The notes: generated by a model from the letters alone, not told the origin. A stretch of 64,000 nt of DNA from Tumebacillus_A lipolyticus (GCF_042682745.1 NZ_JBHUIO010000005.1:1240001-1304000); one strand, 5' to 3'. Positions 54,376 to 63,548 are shown, numbered from the stretch's first letter. Made by a program: numbers and translations.

Positions 54376-54996
54376 ATGGTTCGCGCTGACTATGCGGAGA
54401 GTGCGGTTCTGGAACGCATTCAATCCGTTGTCCTCGTAGAAGCCAACTTGCAAGCTATCGTGGACAAGCTCAATGAGAAGATCGCCAATCTGAAAGCCCC
54501 GTTACTGTCACAGCAAGCATATACAGAAACCCAGCTTGATCAAGCCACAAAAAACCTGAACAAGCTCGTGACCCTCTTCATGCGTCCCGATTTTGAATCT
54601 GAAACGGTCAGCGAAAACATCATGACTCTGGAACGAGAAATCAAGGAACTCAAAGAGCGCAAAAAAGAAATTGACTGCGAACTGAACACGACCTCCATTG
54701 AAGAAGTCTCGTTCGATCAAGTCCAAGAGGTACTAACTCGATTCGCAGAAGCCTTGCCCCTCGTGACACCTGAAAAGCAGAAACACATCCTCCACAGCTT
54801 GATTGAATTTATCACACTGAACCCCTCCGAAAACATCAAAGGGAGAACGATCAAAGACATTACGCTTGTCTTTGACCCTTCTCCCAATCCTCAAAACGAT
54901 GTCCTTACTTATGATACGGCTCCCCCCGCTGAATCCGAAACGCCCGATACACCTGCTCCAGCAGAATCGCGCGAACCATCTGGTGCGGGAACGTAA
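54376..54996 (+). pseudogene. large serine recombinase C-terminal fragment (copy 3)
   Basis: About 200 codons remain: after the lost zinc ribbon comes VRADYAESAVLERIQSVV, then a long coiled coil (~20-110) and the terminal LNPSENIKGRTIKDITLVFD region. The serine catalytic domain, recombinase domain and zinc ribbon are missing, so it cannot act. The frame passes through the rlmH-tail repeat (encoding LTYDTA) and runs on antisense inside rlmH before stopping at 54996. This is what one expects if the attachment site lies inside the 3' end of the recombinase gene. Confidence 0.8.
54905..54922 (-). repeat. rlmH-tail repeat, site 12 (the rlmH 3' end itself)
   Basis: Plus strand TTACTTATGATACGGCTC, encoding on the minus strand E-P-Y-H-K-stop of the functional rlmH. 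Reference site for all other copies. Confidence 0.92.
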
Positions 54997-55384
54997 ATTT
55001 GGAGAAGGACAGCTTCAAATTCGCCCGCTTCAGCACATCCTCGTGCAGGCCGAGCGAACCGCCGATCACAAAGGTGAACGTGCTATACCCCTGCGACGCC
55101 TGGCGATCCAGATGATCGGCAAACTCCTCTGACGACAGGCTCTTGCCTTCGATCGCCAGCGCGATCACATAGTCGCGGTCGCCGATCTTGGCCAGCAGCT
55201 TGTCCCCTTCCTTTTTCTTGATCGCCGCCTCTTGCGCGGCCGACGCGTTGTCTGGCGTCGGCTCGTCTGGCACTTCGATCAAATTCACCTTGCAATACGA
55301 AGAGAGCCGCTTCGCATATTCGTCCACGGCTCCGGTCCAATATTTTTCTTTCAGCTTGCCGACAGCAAGCAGGTTGATCTGCAC
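54905..55384 (-). CDS. rlmH: 23S rRNA pseudouridine-1915 N3-methyltransferase RlmH
   Basis: 159 residues, full length. SPOUT-fold methyltransferase that methylates pseudouridine 1915 of 23S rRNA. MQINLLAVGKLKEKYW start, TFVIGGSLGLHEDVL (SAM-binding knot) and the conserved EQVYRAFRIQRGEPYHK end are all present. The 3' end abuts the island, and as in staphylococci the insertion leaves the coding sequence intact. It lies ~25 bases after the CxxH/CxxC gene. Confidence 0.97.
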   Translation of the reverse strand: MQINLLAVGKLKEKYWTGAVDEYAKRLSSYCKVNLIEVPDEPTPDNASAAQEAAIKKKEGDKLLAKIGDRDYVIALAIEGKSLSSEEFADHLDRQASQGYSTFTFVIGGSLGLHEDVLKRANLKLSFSKFTFPHQMVRAILLEQVYRAFRIQRGEPYHK

Positions 55385-55409
55385 AGTTCGATCTCTCCCT
55401 TCCCTGCGC

Positions 55410-55580
55410 TCACACGATCAGGAACTTGGGCACTTGCGAGCAATACTCACACTTCGCCGGGGCTTCCCAGGCGGTAAACGAAATCTCATCGAGCTTATAG
55501 ACGTCTGGCGCTTGCCCTTCATACTCGTCCACGAATTCGTCGAGAGCCATCTCGACATGCTCTTTGCACACGACGTACAT
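55410..55580 (-). CDS. CxxH/CxxC small zinc-binding-like protein
   Basis: 56 residues, MYVVCKEHVEMALDEF start with a CKEH (CxxH) and later CEYC (CxxC) motif, an expected zinc site. ATG 55580 follows GAGGTGG. This small family is conserved beside rlmH in Bacilli; function unknown. Confidence 0.88.
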   Translation of the reverse strand: MYVVCKEHVEMALDEFVDEYEGQAPDVYKLDEISFTAWEAPAKCEYCSQVPKFLIV

Positions 55581-55676
55581 GCGGAGTCCACCTCATCTGT
55601 TGAAAGTAGGTAGGGATGTGGAAGTAGTTCTAATACTAGCAGTCTCCCCCGATTTTGTCCAAAAAAACGAGGATGC

Positions 55677-55718
55677 AAAAAGCGGCAGGGCCGCCCCTTG
55701 AGGCGCTCTGCCGCTTTT
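55677..55718 (-). terminator. terminator of htrA
   Basis: Stem AAAAGCGGCAG / CTGCCGCTTTT a few bases after the htrA stop. Confidence 0.85.
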
Positions 55719-55726
55719 CATCCCGC

Positions 55727-56899
55727 TTACGGTTTTGCGAGAACAAGCTCCACCGTCTTCAGATCTTGCCCACGGTAAAACTCGACTTTGACCGAGTCGC
55801 CCGGCTGCTTCTTGTACAGGATCTTCCGCAGTTGGATCGGATCTTCGACCGCAGCACCATCGATCTTGACGATCACGTCGCCCGCTTCGATTCCCGCCTT
55901 TTTGGCGTTCTCATGCGACTGGTAGACGTAGATGCCCGCCTCGACTGGCACTTTCCCGCGGTAGCCTTCCGGAACTTCGGTCAGCGCGACCGGGGAGATG
56001 CCCATCACCGGACGCACGATCGAGCCTTTTTCCATCAGCTGTTGCAAGATCGGCTGCGCTTCGTTGATCGGGATGGCAAACCCGATGCCCTCAACGCCTG
56101 TCGACGAGATCTTCGCCGAGTTGATGCCGATCAGCTCGCCTTTGATGTTGACCAACGCGCCGCCAGAGTTGCCCGGGTTGATCGCCGCATCTGTCTGCAA
56201 GACGTTTTGCGAGAAGACTTCAACGCCCGATTCGTCATAGATCGGCATTTCGCGCTTGGTCGCCGAGATGACCCCTACGGTGACCGACTGCGCAAACTTC
56301 AGGCCGAGCGGGTTGCCGATCGCAATCGCCGGCTCCCCGATGTTCAGCGATTCGCTGTTGCCGAATTTCGCCGGCGTGATGCCTTTGACATCGTTCGGGT
56401 CCACTTCCAGCACCGCCAAGTCGGTCATCGAGTCTGCCCCGAGCACTTTCGCCTTGATCCGCTTGCCGTCCTGCAAGGAGATCTCCACCGTGTCCGCCCC
56501 ATCGACCACATGGTTGTTGGTGATGATGTGACCCTTGTCATCGAAGAGAATGCCTGAGCCGGTGCCTTTCATCTGCTCGTTGCCCGCGCTGCGACCGAAG
56601 AAGTCGCGGTTCTTTTGCAGGTTGAGCACGCCGACGACAGCCGGCTTGATCTTCTCGACCGCCTCGACCACGCCCGTCTGAACGTTGACGTTGATCGTCT
56701 CTGACGACCCACCTTTGCTGTTGCCATTATCCGCAAATACGGTGTTGCTTTCGATCACGTTCGATTTTATCAAAGTTGGAACCAAAGCCACCGTGGTCGC
56801 CGAGCCGATCAGGGCTGACACGAGCGAAACTGCAATCCACGTGCCGAAGCTACCTTTGTTGCGCTTAGGCTTTGAATCAAAATCATCGTAGAATCCCAT
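55727..56899 (-). CDS. htrA: HtrA-type trypsin-like serine protease with PDZ domain
   Basis: 390 residues from ATG 56899 (GGAGGAGG upstream). One N-terminal transmembrane anchor (SLVSALIGSATTVALVPTLI), then a trypsin-like domain with His in ITNNHVV, Asp in SMTDLAVLEVD and Ser in NPGNSGGAL, and a C-terminal PDZ domain (GIYVYQSHENAKKAGIEAGDVI). Extracytoplasmic quality-control protease and chaperone. Its place behind the wal genes is standard for Bacillales (YycK/HtrC). Confidence 0.96.
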   Translation of the reverse strand: MGFYDDFDSKPKRNKGSFGTWIAVSLVSALIGSATTVALVPTLIKSNVIESNTVFADNGNSKGGSSETINVNVQTGVVEAVEKIKPAVVGVLNLQKNRDFFGRSAGNEQMKGTGSGILFDDKGHIITNNHVVDGADTVEISLQDGKRIKAKVLGADSMTDLAVLEVDPNDVKGITPAKFGNSESLNIGEPAIAIGNPLGLKFAQSVTVGVISATKREMPIYDESGVEVFSQNVLQTDAAINPGNSGGALVNIKGELIGINSAKISSTGVEGIGFAIPINEAQPILQQLMEKGSIVRPVMGISPVALTEVPEGYRGKVPVEAGIYVYQSHENAKKAGIEAGDVIVKIDGAAVEDPIQLRKILYKKQPGDSVKVEFYRGQDLKTVELVLAKP

Positions 56900-57176
56900 C
56901 TTCAAACCCTCCTCCTTAAGCTATCCCTAACCCTTTTTCTTCTATGCGCTTGTCGAGTGTAGGTTTCAGTGTACCCTTATTATACAGAGTATATTTTCGT
57001 TCGCTCAAGGTCTCAACAGTTACTGTCAAAAATCGTTCAAACAGTTGTTTGAAAATTCTCCACAAATTACTTCCTCAACAGGAAAATCGCAGTTTCATTT
57101 CCGATTTGTGTTTATTCTCTTCACAAGTTGGACATAATTAGGACTACTGAATGATTCTGAACGGGAGGGATGCCCG

Positions 57177-57392
57177 ATGAACAGACGAAACGGATTGCCA
57201 GTCGAAGTCGATCTGATCGCTCAGCTGGCCGACCTGAAGGAAGTGGACTATAAGAACACGCTCGTCCTCACCGCTCTGGTGGAACTGCTCGTCGAAAAGG
57301 GCATTCTCGATCGAAAGGATGTCATTCGCAAAGCGCATCAGCTGGATGACGATCTCACCCCCGAGGTGAATCGTTCCGAGTATGCCAACTAA
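57177..57392 (+). CDS. small protein of unknown function (71 aa)
   Basis: Starts ATG 57177 after GGGAGGGATG. Acidic, mainly helical (LTALVELLVEKGILDRKDVIRKAHQLD) with no cysteine or membrane segment. Encoded opposite to its neighbours between htrA and walJ. I do not recognise the family, although the helix-rich 'LVEKG-L...DVI' pattern occurs in several short Firmicutes proteins. Confidence 0.7.
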   Translation: MNRRNGLPVEVDLIAQLADLKEVDYKNTLVLTALVELLVEKGILDRKDVIRKAHQLDDDLTPEVNRSEYAN

Positions 57393-57434
57393 GCTTTCTA
57401 CCCACTTGCTTTTGTCTCCCCCTTCTCTATCTTG

Positions 57435-57472
57435 AAAACCCACTTCCGCAGTTCGGAAGTGGGTCTTTTTTT
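57435..57472. terminator. bidirectional terminator
   Basis: Stem AAAACCCACTTCCG / CGGAAGTGGGTCTTTT with T runs on both sides, between the convergent 71-residue protein gene and walJ. Confidence 0.85.
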
Positions 57473-57498
57473 GATCTGCACCGTCTTGTTGCCTTCCC

Positions 57499-58302
57499 CT
57501 ACATCCGCTTGATCGTCTTCAGCGCTGTCGGCTTGTCGCGATAGGTGTCGTGGAGCACGACCTCTTTCCCCACCTGGTAGCCGTTCTGCGTCAACACGCC
57601 GCGCACGGTGATCTCGGCGATCTCCGGCATGTTGTTGTCTGGGCTCAGATGAGCCAAGTAGACATCTTTCGAATCGCCGCTGAGCACTTCGGACAGCACA
57701 TCTCCGGCCGATTCGTTGGAGAGGTGGCCTTTGTCGCCTAAGATCCGCTGTTTGACGCTCCACGGGTACGGCCCCATGCGGAGCATCTCCGGATCGTGGT
57801 TCGCCTCGAAGATCAGCGCATCCGCCCCTTGGATCGCCCGTTTCACCCGATCGCTCGCATAGCCGAGGTCGGTGGCCAACGCCAGCTTCGTCTCCCCTTG
57901 GTAGAAGCAAAACCCGACCGGGTCGAGCGCATCGTGCGAGACGGGGAACGGCTCGATGTGCAAGTCAGCAAAATTGAGCGCATCCTCGACAGCAAACACA
58001 TGTTGCCGCTCCTCGGCGATGTCGCCCACATGCTTTTGCATGCCTCTCCACGTGCCCGCTGTGGCGTAGACGTCGAGCCCTTTGCACTTGCGCGCCATCA
58101 CGCCAACGCCGCGCACATGGTCAGAATGCTCGTGCGTGACGAGCAGCGCGTCCAGCTCGCTCACGTCCACGCCGATCTCCTTCAGCGAGGAGGTGATCTG
58201 CTTGCCCGAGACGCCAGCGTCGATCAAGATCTTCGTCTGGTCTGTCTCGACATAGATCGAGTTCCCCGAGCTGCCACTGCATAAAACGCTAAAGCGTATC
58301 AA
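57499..58302 (-). CDS. walJ: MBL-fold metallohydrolase WalJ (YycJ)
   Basis: 267 residues. Metallo-beta-lactamase fold: SVLCSGSSGNSIYVET start, metal motif THEHSDHV, and later Asp/His ligands (ATDLGY, HLSNE). YycJ acts as a 5'-3' exonuclease in DNA repair and is co-encoded with the WalRK system. Last gene of the wal operon, 45 bases after walI. Confidence 0.94.
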   Translation of the reverse strand: MIRFSVLCSGSSGNSIYVETDQTKILIDAGVSGKQITSSLKEIGVDVSELDALLVTHEHSDHVRGVGVMARKCKGLDVYATAGTWRGMQKHVGDIAEERQHVFAVEDALNFADLHIEPFPVSHDALDPVGFCFYQGETKLALATDLGYASDRVKRAIQGADALIFEANHDPEMLRMGPYPWSVKQRILGDKGHLSNESAGDVLSEVLSGDSKDVYLAHLSPDNNMPEIAEITVRGVLTQNGYQVGKEVVLHDTYRDKPTALKTIKRM

Positions 58303-58347
58303 AACGTCTCCCCCTAGCTGTCTCCCTGCCCATTTTCGTTGCGCTGT

Positions 58348-59223
58348 TTAGGAACCGGCCTCCACTTGGCCGGTCAGTGCGTTTACGTAGAACACTTTAT
58401 AATCGGTCACGATGCGCCACATCGGCGCGAGATACCATTCGTCCGCTCCCGCATAGTTTTGCGAGTAGTACCCGAGCTTCACATCGTGGATCGTGACAAA
58501 CTTCTTCGGATCTGGCAGCTGTGCCGGATCATGCTTTTCAGCGACGGTGCGGATCGCCCCGATCGCTGAGATCACGCGCTGTCCCCGCTCTTCCTCTTCG
58601 CCGATCTCCATCGCTTTCTGATTGTAGCTGGTGACCCCCGAGCTGTTCAGGTTGACTTCGAGCACCGCCGAGAAGATCGGGTAGCGCTGATAGCTTTGCA
58701 GGTAGCGCAGCGTTGTGCCTTCTTGGCTCAAGTTGTTGATCGCGATGTCCTCTTTGTACAGCGAGCCGTTCCAGACGCTCGGGCTGATCAGCTGCAAAAT
58801 GTATTGCCCTCGCTTCACGCCGAGATCGCTTTCGATCTTCAGCGCAGGGCGATATTGCAGTTTGAAGTAGCCGGCGCTTGTCACTTCAAACTCGCCCTCA
58901 TACGAGTTGAACTTCATCGTCCCTTTGCTGCGATCATCCTCGACGAGCTTCTCATTATGCAGGATGCGATCGGCGATGTCCGGCAAGGGCTCCTGCGGAT
59001 GTCCCGCCGCCAAAAAGTACATCACCGGCGTCTCTTTCGGCACTTCGGTCATCAGGATCATCCGGCGTTCGCGCAACACTTCTTTCAGCTCGTCAAGCTG
59101 TGTCGAGAAGGACTGTACATAGCCGAGCGCTTCCTGTTGAGACGAGTAGTACTGATAGCCGAGCAGCAGGTCGAGCAGCAAAAAGGCGACGATCAAGTAC
59201 GTCTTGGCTCTACTCCAATCCAC
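58348..59223 (-). CDS. walI: WalK regulator WalI (YycI)
   Basis: 291 residues: one N-terminal transmembrane helix (TYLIVAFLLLDLLLGYQYY) and an extracytoplasmic YycI domain ending GADEWYLAPMWRIVTDYKVFYV. Together with WalH it modulates the WalK kinase at the membrane. Overlaps the walH stop by 14 bases. Confidence 0.94.
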   Translation of the reverse strand: MDWSRAKTYLIVAFLLLDLLLGYQYYSSQQEALGYVQSFSTQLDELKEVLRERRMILMTEVPKETPVMYFLAAGHPQEPLPDIADRILHNEKLVEDDRSKGTMKFNSYEGEFEVTSAGYFKLQYRPALKIESDLGVKRGQYILQLISPSVWNGSLYKEDIAINNLSQEGTTLRYLQSYQRYPIFSAVLEVNLNSSGVTSYNQKAMEIGEEEERGQRVISAIGAIRTVAEKHDPAQLPDPKKFVTIHDVKLGYYSQNYAGADEWYLAPMWRIVTDYKVFYVNALTGQVEAGS

Positions 59224-60583
59224 GCAGCATGACCTCCTCGCTCTGCAGTTGCACGCCTGTCACCGCATCGAAGACACCCTCGCGATAGTCGCTCGCCTGC
59301 TCGATCACCCAGACGGGGCGCAGTTTGGAAGATTGACCACTCTGCGACTCCATCAGGTAGGCGAGGTAGATATCGGAGATGCGATCCGGTCTGAGCAGCG
59401 CGTTGTTCTCCACCAAGCTCATCACTTCTTCGCCGGAGAGAATCTCCTGCTCAGCTCCTTGCACCGGCTTCCCTCCGACCATATAGGGGGAGCGGCGAAA
59501 CGCGGCGACATCGTTGTCGATCACCAGAATGGCAGCCGAGGAGAGGTTGCCGATCACCTGCAGCCCCGCGACGGTCGGTCGGAAATCGAACTGGCGACCG
59601 TCCACGTCCAAATCGTTCGGACGGATCGTGCGCATCTGGTGAATCGTCACCTGGCCGAGGAAGCCGCCATGCGCGTTGGCGAAGTCGAGCGCTTTGGCGA
59701 TGCTCATGTCTTCATCGAGCTGGTTGCGCCGCATTTTCTCGACGTTCAAGTTGCGATATTCGATCATCTTTCCTTTGCTGTCGACGCGCACCAAGCGATT
59801 GCCATCGGTCACGATCTCCGAGCCGTCGCGCTCGACGACGCGGCGGGTCAGCGACCGATCCAGAAAGAATGAATCGACCAAGCGCCCCATCTCGATCCCC
59901 TGATTGACGTCGATCGTATAGGCGTGCAGCTTTAGGCGCGCGACAGGCAAAAAGTAATGCCGCTTGAGCGAATCTCCATACAGCGCGTAGGCAGGCGCAT
60001 CTTTCTGCTCCTCATAAAGCGCTTGAAACCGGTCTTTGCTGAGCACGACGTTGGCGCTGTAGACCGTCTCTGCGTCTTCGACAAACACGACGCGGAACTC
60101 GCTCTCGCCGTTTGCGTACAGATAGATCGTCCTGACGTTCATCAGCGGCTCGACCCGCGATGTGAAGTGCAAGGTTCCCATCTCATTGAGCATGTTGATC
60201 GGAATCACCGCGTCAAAATCATACTGAACGCTCTTCTTTTCCCCGATCGTCCGCTTCCATTCCTCGTCGGTAAACTTGGTGTCGATCTTGATGTCAAAAA
60301 GCGAGGCATCTGCCAACAGCTCCATCCCTGCCGAGTAGCCCGATTGCCCAGGAAATAGCGCCTTGTGCTTTCCCTGATCGGAGTGCAACAGGACGGCGCG
60401 CGGGCTGAGCACATTGTTGAGTGTGCGTTCAAAGCTCGGATCGGTGGTGGCGATGTTGGAGGAAAATTGCGGCCCATCGATCGACTCGTACTGAGGCGTG
60501 ATGCTCCAGATGCCAAGCGACAGCAGCAGGCTTGCGATCACGAGGACGGTGAGCAGGAGCGTCTTCAGTTTTTCCAAGATCAC
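59210..60583 (-). CDS. walH: WalK regulator WalH (YycH)
   Basis: 457 residues: N-terminal transmembrane helix (LLLTVLVIASLLLSLGIWS) and a large extracytoplasmic YycH domain. Contacts WalI and WalK. ATG overlaps the walK stop by 4 bases. Confidence 0.94.
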   Translation of the reverse strand: MILEKLKTLLLTVLVIASLLLSLGIWSITPQYESIDGPQFSSNIATTDPSFERTLNNVLSPRAVLLHSDQGKHKALFPGQSGYSAGMELLADASLFDIKIDTKFTDEEWKRTIGEKKSVQYDFDAVIPINMLNEMGTLHFTSRVEPLMNVRTIYLYANGESEFRVVFVEDAETVYSANVVLSKDRFQALYEEQKDAPAYALYGDSLKRHYFLPVARLKLHAYTIDVNQGIEMGRLVDSFFLDRSLTRRVVERDGSEIVTDGNRLVRVDSKGKMIEYRNLNVEKMRRNQLDEDMSIAKALDFANAHGGFLGQVTIHQMRTIRPNDLDVDGRQFDFRPTVAGLQVIGNLSSAAILVIDNDVAAFRRSPYMVGGKPVQGAEQEILSGEEVMSLVENNALLRPDRISDIYLAYLMESQSGQSSKLRPVWVIEQASDYREGVFDAVTGVQLQSEEVMLRGLE

Positions 60584-62358
60584 GCACCTCCGGTCGCTAC
60601 AGGTAACGTAAAGGAGACGGTCGTCCCCTGTCCTTCTTCACTGTCGATCTGGATCTGCCCGCCGTGCAGCTCGATGATCTGCTTGGCGATCGAAAGTCCA
60701 AGCCCGGTGCCGCCCATCGCGCGGGATCGCGCTTTGTCCACGCGGTAGAAGCGGTCAAAGATCAGGGGAAGCTCTTGCTTCGGGATGCCCATCCCGGTGT
60801 CGATCACCTGGACGAGCACATATTTGCCGCTCGGACGATGCGCCCGAACGCGAACGCGACCGCCGTCTGGCGTGTATTTGATCGCGTTGGAGATCAGGTT
60901 GTCAAACACCTGATCGAGCTTGTCCGCATCGACGCTGACGATCAGGTTGGCCGGAACTTCGAACGAGAGCGATACATCCTGACCCTGCAAGTGCATCGAG
61001 AAGCGGTAACAGGCATTTTGCACCAACTCCCGCAGCACGTGCGGCCCGATCCGCAGCTGTTCGCGGTTCGAGTCGAGGCGCGATAGCTGCAACAGGTCGC
61101 TGACCATCCGCGTCATGCGCTCCGTCTCGCCGTGGATGACGGAGAGGAAGCGCTTGGCATGATCGGGAGATTCGATCGCGCCGTCTTCGAGCGCTTCGAT
61201 GTAGCTTTTGATCGTCGTCAGCGGCGTGCGGATCTCGTGTGACACGTTGGCGACAAAATCGCGGCGGGCGCGATCCTCATTCTCCTCTTCGGTCACATCG
61301 CGCAGCACGACCACCGCGCCGCGCTCTTCGCTGCTCTGGCCGCGAAACGGCACCGAGTAGGCCTGAACGATCCGCCCCGACGGGCCTTCGAGCGTAAACT
61401 CGGAGACGGTCGTCAGCAGCAGGTCGGTGTTGCCTTCCTCGCCGAAGTTGATCGCCGAGTCGAGCGGGCGCTGCAGCAGCTCCTCGACCGACTCGCCGCT
61501 GAGCATCTTGGCGCCCGCCGGGTTGGCGAGGATGATCGTGCCCTCGCGATCGATGGCGACCACCCCGTCCGACATGTGCTGCAGGATCGCCTCCAGCTTG
61601 TCCTGCTCCTGCTTGTTCTCCGTCTGCGCCTCGCGCAACCGCACGCGCAGCGTGTTGAACATCTCGGCCAGCTGACCGATCTCATCATCGGAGCGCACCG
61701 TCACCGCCTGGTCAAAATCGCCGCGGGCCATCGCGCCCGCCTTTTTGGTGATCTCGACGATCGGGTTGGTGATCGTCCGCGAGAGCAGGATGATCAGGCC
61801 GGCGGTGAGCAGGACGGCGATCACCGTCCCGGTGTAGAAGATCACCGTGATGTCGTGGATCGTCTGGTAGACGGACGAGAGCGAGGCGACACAATAGACG
61901 GCGCCGAGCACCTGTGTCCCCACCTTGACCGGTATCGAGATGTACAGATAGCGCTGTCCGTCTGTCGGATCAACTTTGATCGTCTCCGCCTCGTTGCCGA
62001 GCAGAGCGCGGGTCACTTCAGGACGCAAGCTCTTCTGTTCCAAATAGTTTTTGTTGCCCGACGTGGCGATCAAGATCTGCTGGTTGTTGATGATGTTGAT
62101 CTCCGCCCCCGCCGCGTTGGCAAACGAGTCGGCGAGAAATCCGATATCGTTTTGCAAGTTTTTCTTCTGCTCGTTTTCGCTCAGGTAGGCCGGCAGAACA
62201 TCGGCGAGCACCAGCAGTTGGCCGGACACTTTCTCCTGAAAGGAGTTGATAAAATGAGTGTTGACCCGCTGGATGAAGTAAAATCCGATCACCTGCATCG
62301 CGACCAGAATCACCAGCAGGTACATCAGGACGAGCTTCCACTGAATGCTTTTCAGCAA
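60580..62358 (-). CDS. walK: sensor histidine kinase WalK
   Basis: 592 residues: transmembrane helix ~8-28, extracytoplasmic sensor, second helix ~165-188, HAMP (NPIVEITKKAGAMARGDF), PAS (LQHMSDGVVAIDREGTIILAN), HisKA with phospho-acceptor His in ANVSHEIRTPL and a HATPase domain (DNLISNAIKYTP, DTGMGIPK, GGTGLGLSIAK). Essential regulator of cell-wall turnover in low-GC Gram-positives. Follows walR by 6 bases. Confidence 0.96.
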   Translation of the reverse strand: MLKSIQWKLVLMYLLVILVAMQVIGFYFIQRVNTHFINSFQEKVSGQLLVLADVLPAYLSENEQKKNLQNDIGFLADSFANAAGAEINIINNQQILIATSGNKNYLEQKSLRPEVTRALLGNEAETIKVDPTDGQRYLYISIPVKVGTQVLGAVYCVASLSSVYQTIHDITVIFYTGTVIAVLLTAGLIILLSRTITNPIVEITKKAGAMARGDFDQAVTVRSDDEIGQLAEMFNTLRVRLREAQTENKQEQDKLEAILQHMSDGVVAIDREGTIILANPAGAKMLSGESVEELLQRPLDSAINFGEEGNTDLLLTTVSEFTLEGPSGRIVQAYSVPFRGQSSEERGAVVVLRDVTEEENEDRARRDFVANVSHEIRTPLTTIKSYIEALEDGAIESPDHAKRFLSVIHGETERMTRMVSDLLQLSRLDSNREQLRIGPHVLRELVQNACYRFSMHLQGQDVSLSFEVPANLIVSVDADKLDQVFDNLISNAIKYTPDGGRVRVRAHRPSGKYVLVQVIDTGMGIPKQELPLIFDRFYRVDKARSRAMGGTGLGLSIAKQIIELHGGQIQIDSEEGQGTTVSFTLPVATGGA

Positions 62359-62364
62359 ACGCCC

Positions 62365-63054
62365 CTACCTCCTCAGCGTGTAGCCAACGCCGCGACGGGT
62401 CAAAATGTATTCTGGGTTGCTCGGATCATCTTCGATCTTTTCGCGCAACCGGCGAATCGTCACATCGACGGTGCGCACGTCGCCATAGTAGTCATAGCCC
62501 CACACTTCCTGCAGCAACTGCTCGCGGGTGAGCACCGTGTTGCGGTGTTTGATCAGATAGACGAGCAGCTCAAACTCGCGGTGCGTAAGCCCGACATCCT
62601 GGCCGCGCTTGCTCACCTCATAGGTCGCCGTGTCGATCACCAGATCGCCAACGTTGTATTTCGGCTTCTGCTCCGCCTTCGATTCGGGCTGTTTCTGGCG
62701 GCGCAGGTTCGCTTTCACCCGCGCCATCAGCTCGCGATTGGAAAACGGCTTCGTCACATAGTCGTCAGCGCCGATCTCCAGGCCGAGCACTTTGTCGATC
62801 TCGCTGTCCCGCGCGGTCAGCATGATGATCGGCACGCTGGAAAAGACGCGAATCTCCCGGCAGACCGCAAAGCCGTCCTTCTTCGGCAGCATCACGTCGA
62901 GCAGGATCAGGTCGGGGTTTTCTTCGGCCGCCTTCTCCACCGCCTCTTGCCCATCGTGGGCGAGCACGACATGATAGTTTTCTTTTTCTAATGAGAATTT
63001 AAGAATATCAGCAATTGGTAGTTCATCATCGACCACCAAGATTTTGTAATCCAT
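62365..63054 (-). CDS. walR: response regulator WalR
   Basis: 229 residues, OmpR/PhoB type. Receiver with acidic pair VDDE, phospho-acceptor Asp in LLDVMLP and Lys in TKPFSNREL; winged-helix output with DVTIRRLREKIEDDP. Binds promoters of autolysin genes. First gene of the wal operon; its promoter lies in 63055-63167, divergent from the next gene. Confidence 0.97.
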   Translation of the reverse strand: MDYKILVVDDELPIADILKFSLEKENYHVVLAHDGQEAVEKAAEENPDLILLDVMLPKKDGFAVCREIRVFSSVPIIMLTARDSEIDKVLGLEIGADDYVTKPFSNRELMARVKANLRRQKQPESKAEQKPKYNVGDLVIDTATYEVSKRGQDVGLTHREFELLVYLIKHRNTVLTREQLLQEVWGYDYYGDVRTVDVTIRRLREKIEDDPSNPEYILTRRGVGYTLRR

Positions 63055-63167
63055 TCATTTCACCTCTCTGGAAAGGTATCACTCCTTATTGTAACAGAAA
63101 CGGGCGGGAAATCGGTTAGTTTCTGGCGATTGGGAAACACTACTGGACGAAAAGGGGGTCTCTGCTG

Positions 63168-63548
63168 ATGGCGAACACACAATCGATACTTGCCTACTTC
63201 AACTCCCCTGACCAAGCGGAAAAAGCGAAGCAGGGGATGCTCGAACAGCTCGACCTGACAGATGAAACCTGCCAGATCGATCGGATCAGCGCCCAGCCGG
63301 GAGATGCGACCGAACAGGTGATCAACCCGATCAACGCGAGCTTTTCCAGCCATGCGACGCTGATCGAAAATCTATCGCCGACAGAGAACAGCTCCGGCAT
63401 CCTGCTCGGCTCCGATCCGGCCGTCTCCGGCATGTCGGATGGCACCGGCATGCTCAGCGGGCGCGATACGCTGCTCACCGTCGTCTGTCCGGCCGACAAG
63501 CTGGATCGAGCGCTGCAGATCATCGAGCAAAACGGCGGCCAGCACTAA
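63168..63548 (+). CDS. protein of unknown function (126 aa)
   Basis: ATG 63168 after AAAAGGGGG. Begins MANTQSILAYFNSPDQAEKA, resembling general-stress proteins with an alternating alpha/beta 'ferredoxin-like' half repeat (YFNSPDQAEKAKQGMLEQL ... VVCPADKLDRALQIIEQNGG). A disordered Ser/Gly-rich middle separates the halves. Function unknown. Confidence 0.8.
   Translation: MANTQSILAYFNSPDQAEKAKQGMLEQLDLTDETCQIDRISAQPGDATEQVINPINASFSSHATLIENLSPTENSSGILLGSDPAVSGMSDGTGMLSGRDTLLTVVCPADKLDRALQIIEQNGGQH

Larger units (their letters stand above)
6629..54922. mobile_element. SCC-like mosaic island inserted at rlmH
   Basis: The interval is bounded on the right by the rlmH 3' end and contains eleven further copies of the rlmH tail, all in the same orientation (see individual repeats). 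Composition changes visibly from cassette to cassette and most cassettes are self-contained regulator/effector or defence-like gene groups. Remnants of a serine recombinase lie at both ends. Staphylococcal SCC elements integrate at exactly these codons of rlmH using Ccr serine recombinases; the equivalence here is inferred from target and repeat pattern. The true left end may lie beyond 6629. Confidence 0.7.

Noticed and set aside
55655..62991. Long plus-strand frames opposite htrA, walK and walR
   Set aside because: Antisense shadows of well-identified genes with strong codon bias; no family resemblance.
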